From: Mucilaginibacter sp. L196
GTDB taxonomy: Bacteria > Bacteroidota > Bacteroidia > Sphingobacteriales > Sphingobacteriaceae
Assembly: GCF_009765905.1 (NCBI RefSeq)
Contig: NZ_LMUO01000015.1
Span: 549,238-613,237, forward strand
Reading direction: 5' to 3'
Length of the DNA: 64,000 nucleotides
Shown here: in pieces, positions 63,375 to 64,000 of the stretch
How positions within the stretch are numbered: position 1 is the first letter of the stretch
How the letters are laid out: each line of letters opens with the position of its first letter
Notes under the pieces: generated by a model
Databases searched by the model: none
What the model saw: only the letters and a program-made list of their open reading frames with translations
What the model was told of the DNA's origin: nothing
Position numbers and translations under genes: made by a program

Positions 63375-64000
63375 ATGCGTAGAATAATCAAAATCTCCTT
63401 ATTAGTCTTAGTTTCACTAAGCATTACGAGATCAACTCTTGCACAATCCCAAATTGAAGAAATCCAAGTTGGACGAAAAATCCCTGATGTTAAAATAAAT
63501 GGAATAATAAACTATAGTACACAAAGTGCCAATGTCTCTGATTTCAAAGGGAAACTTTTGATACTTGATTTTTGGGCGACGTATTGTGCACCTTGTATTA
63601 GTATGTTTCCGAAGACGGACTCATTGGAAAAATTATTTAATGGAAAAATTCAATTTCTGTCGATAACGAAAGAATCGAAAGGAAAGGTAAATGATTTCCT
63701 AAACAGGATGTACGAAATAAAAAATATTAAACCGCTAACCGTAGTTAATGATACGTTATTTAGCCAGTTTTTTCCTTTTTCTTCAATTCCATATTATGTT
63801 TGGATCGATGCGAATGGAAAAGTGATTGCAACAACCAGTTCCGAAGGGGTAACAGCCTCCAATATTGAGGCTGTTTTGACAGGTAAGCCAACAACATTTG
63901 AAAATAGAAAGGATTTGCGATTTCGAAAATTGGATATTAGAACCGCGGCATTTGTCATCAGTAATAATTTTGTACTAAAAGATAGTTTGGCTAAAAGAGA
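63375..64000 (+). CDS. TlpA-family thioredoxin protein, cut by the window end (locus D)
   Basis: The reading frame starts at ATG 63375 and runs past base 64000 with no stop. The signal peptide is ISLLVLVSLSITRSTLAQ. The thioredoxin domain follows directly (VGRKIPDVKINGIINY) with the active site YCAPC (Cys71, Cys74) in DFWATYCAPCISMFPKTD and cis-Pro loop SIPYYVWIDANGKV. The Trp before the first Cys is Tyr. Such proteins in SusCD loci usually carry a further C-terminal domain, which would lie outside the window. It follows SusD by 63 nt. Confidence 0.9.
   Translation, partial: MRRIIKISLLVLVSLSITRSTLAQSQIEEIQVGRKIPDVKINGIINYSTQSANVSDFKGKLLILDFWATYCAPCISMFPKTDSLEKLFNGKIQFLSITKESKGKVNDFLNRMYEIKNIKPLTVVNDTLFSQFFPFSSIPYYVWIDANGKVIATTSSEGVTASNIEAVLTGKPTTFENRKDLRFRKLDIRTAAFVISNNFVLKDSLAKR

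Noticed and set aside
1..64000. CRISPR arrays, tRNA and rRNA genes
   Set aside because: No regularly spaced direct repeats with unique spacers and no tRNA- or rRNA-like segments were seen on either strand.

Overview
The window looks like a chromosome segment of a Bacteroidetes bacterium, most likely Sphingobacteriaceae (Mucilaginibacter or Pedobacter type). The reasons are the repeated ECF sigma / FecR / SusC / SusD modules, DUF4369-TlpA thioredoxins, a GldA/GldFG-type ABC system, AT-rich intergenic DNA and weak Shine-Dalgarno usage. The genus is inferred from gene style; no rRNA or tRNA gene is present.

Layout. (1) 727-7694 is a central-metabolism locus. A leftward pair (Lrp/AsnC regulator and class I fructose-1,6-bisphosphatase, overlapping by 4 nt) diverges from a rightward operon: serC, DUF1015 protein, SDR-type threonine dehydrogenase, an RpoD-like sigma factor and a D-2-hydroxyacid dehydrogenase. 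The divergent gap carries Lrp-like boxes repeated every 31 bp. (2) 7845-8513 is an orphan ECF sigma gene. (3) Locus A, 9045-25981: ECF sigma, FecR, STN-type SusC, SusD, ABC ATPase, GldFG-like fusion, two MutS-like ATPases, DUF4369-TlpA and an M16 metallopeptidase. (4) Locus B, 26432-44005: FecR, SusC, SusD, four consecutive TlpA proteins, a small secreted protein, cysteine synthase, a split DsbD, a 27-aa membrane peptide and a second M16 peptidase. (5) Locus C, 44410-56746: TetR, ECF sigma, FecR, SusC, SusD, then a group II intron inserted in the susD stop codon, a TlpA and an acyl-CoA dehydrogenase. (6) 56896-58619: a small secreted protein, an XRE regulator and a highly structured intergenic stretch. 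(7) Locus D, 58620-64000: an STN-less SusC, SusD and a TlpA protein cut by the window end.

How it may work together. Four SusCD outer-membrane transporters each sit beside at least one secreted TlpA thiol reductase, and two loci add an M16 protease. Locus B adds the DsbD electron conduit and a cysteine synthase. This resembles an uptake machine for disulfide- or cofactor-containing peptides or small proteins: capture by SusD, import through SusC, reduction by TlpA/DsbD, cleavage by M16. It is analogous to, but not the same as, the Fus ferredoxin-piracy system of Pectobacterium. The flanking Lrp / FBPase / threonine dehydrogenase cluster and the acyl-CoA dehydrogenase fit growth on amino acids with gluconeogenesis. 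The gene families are read from the sequence; the joint function is inference.
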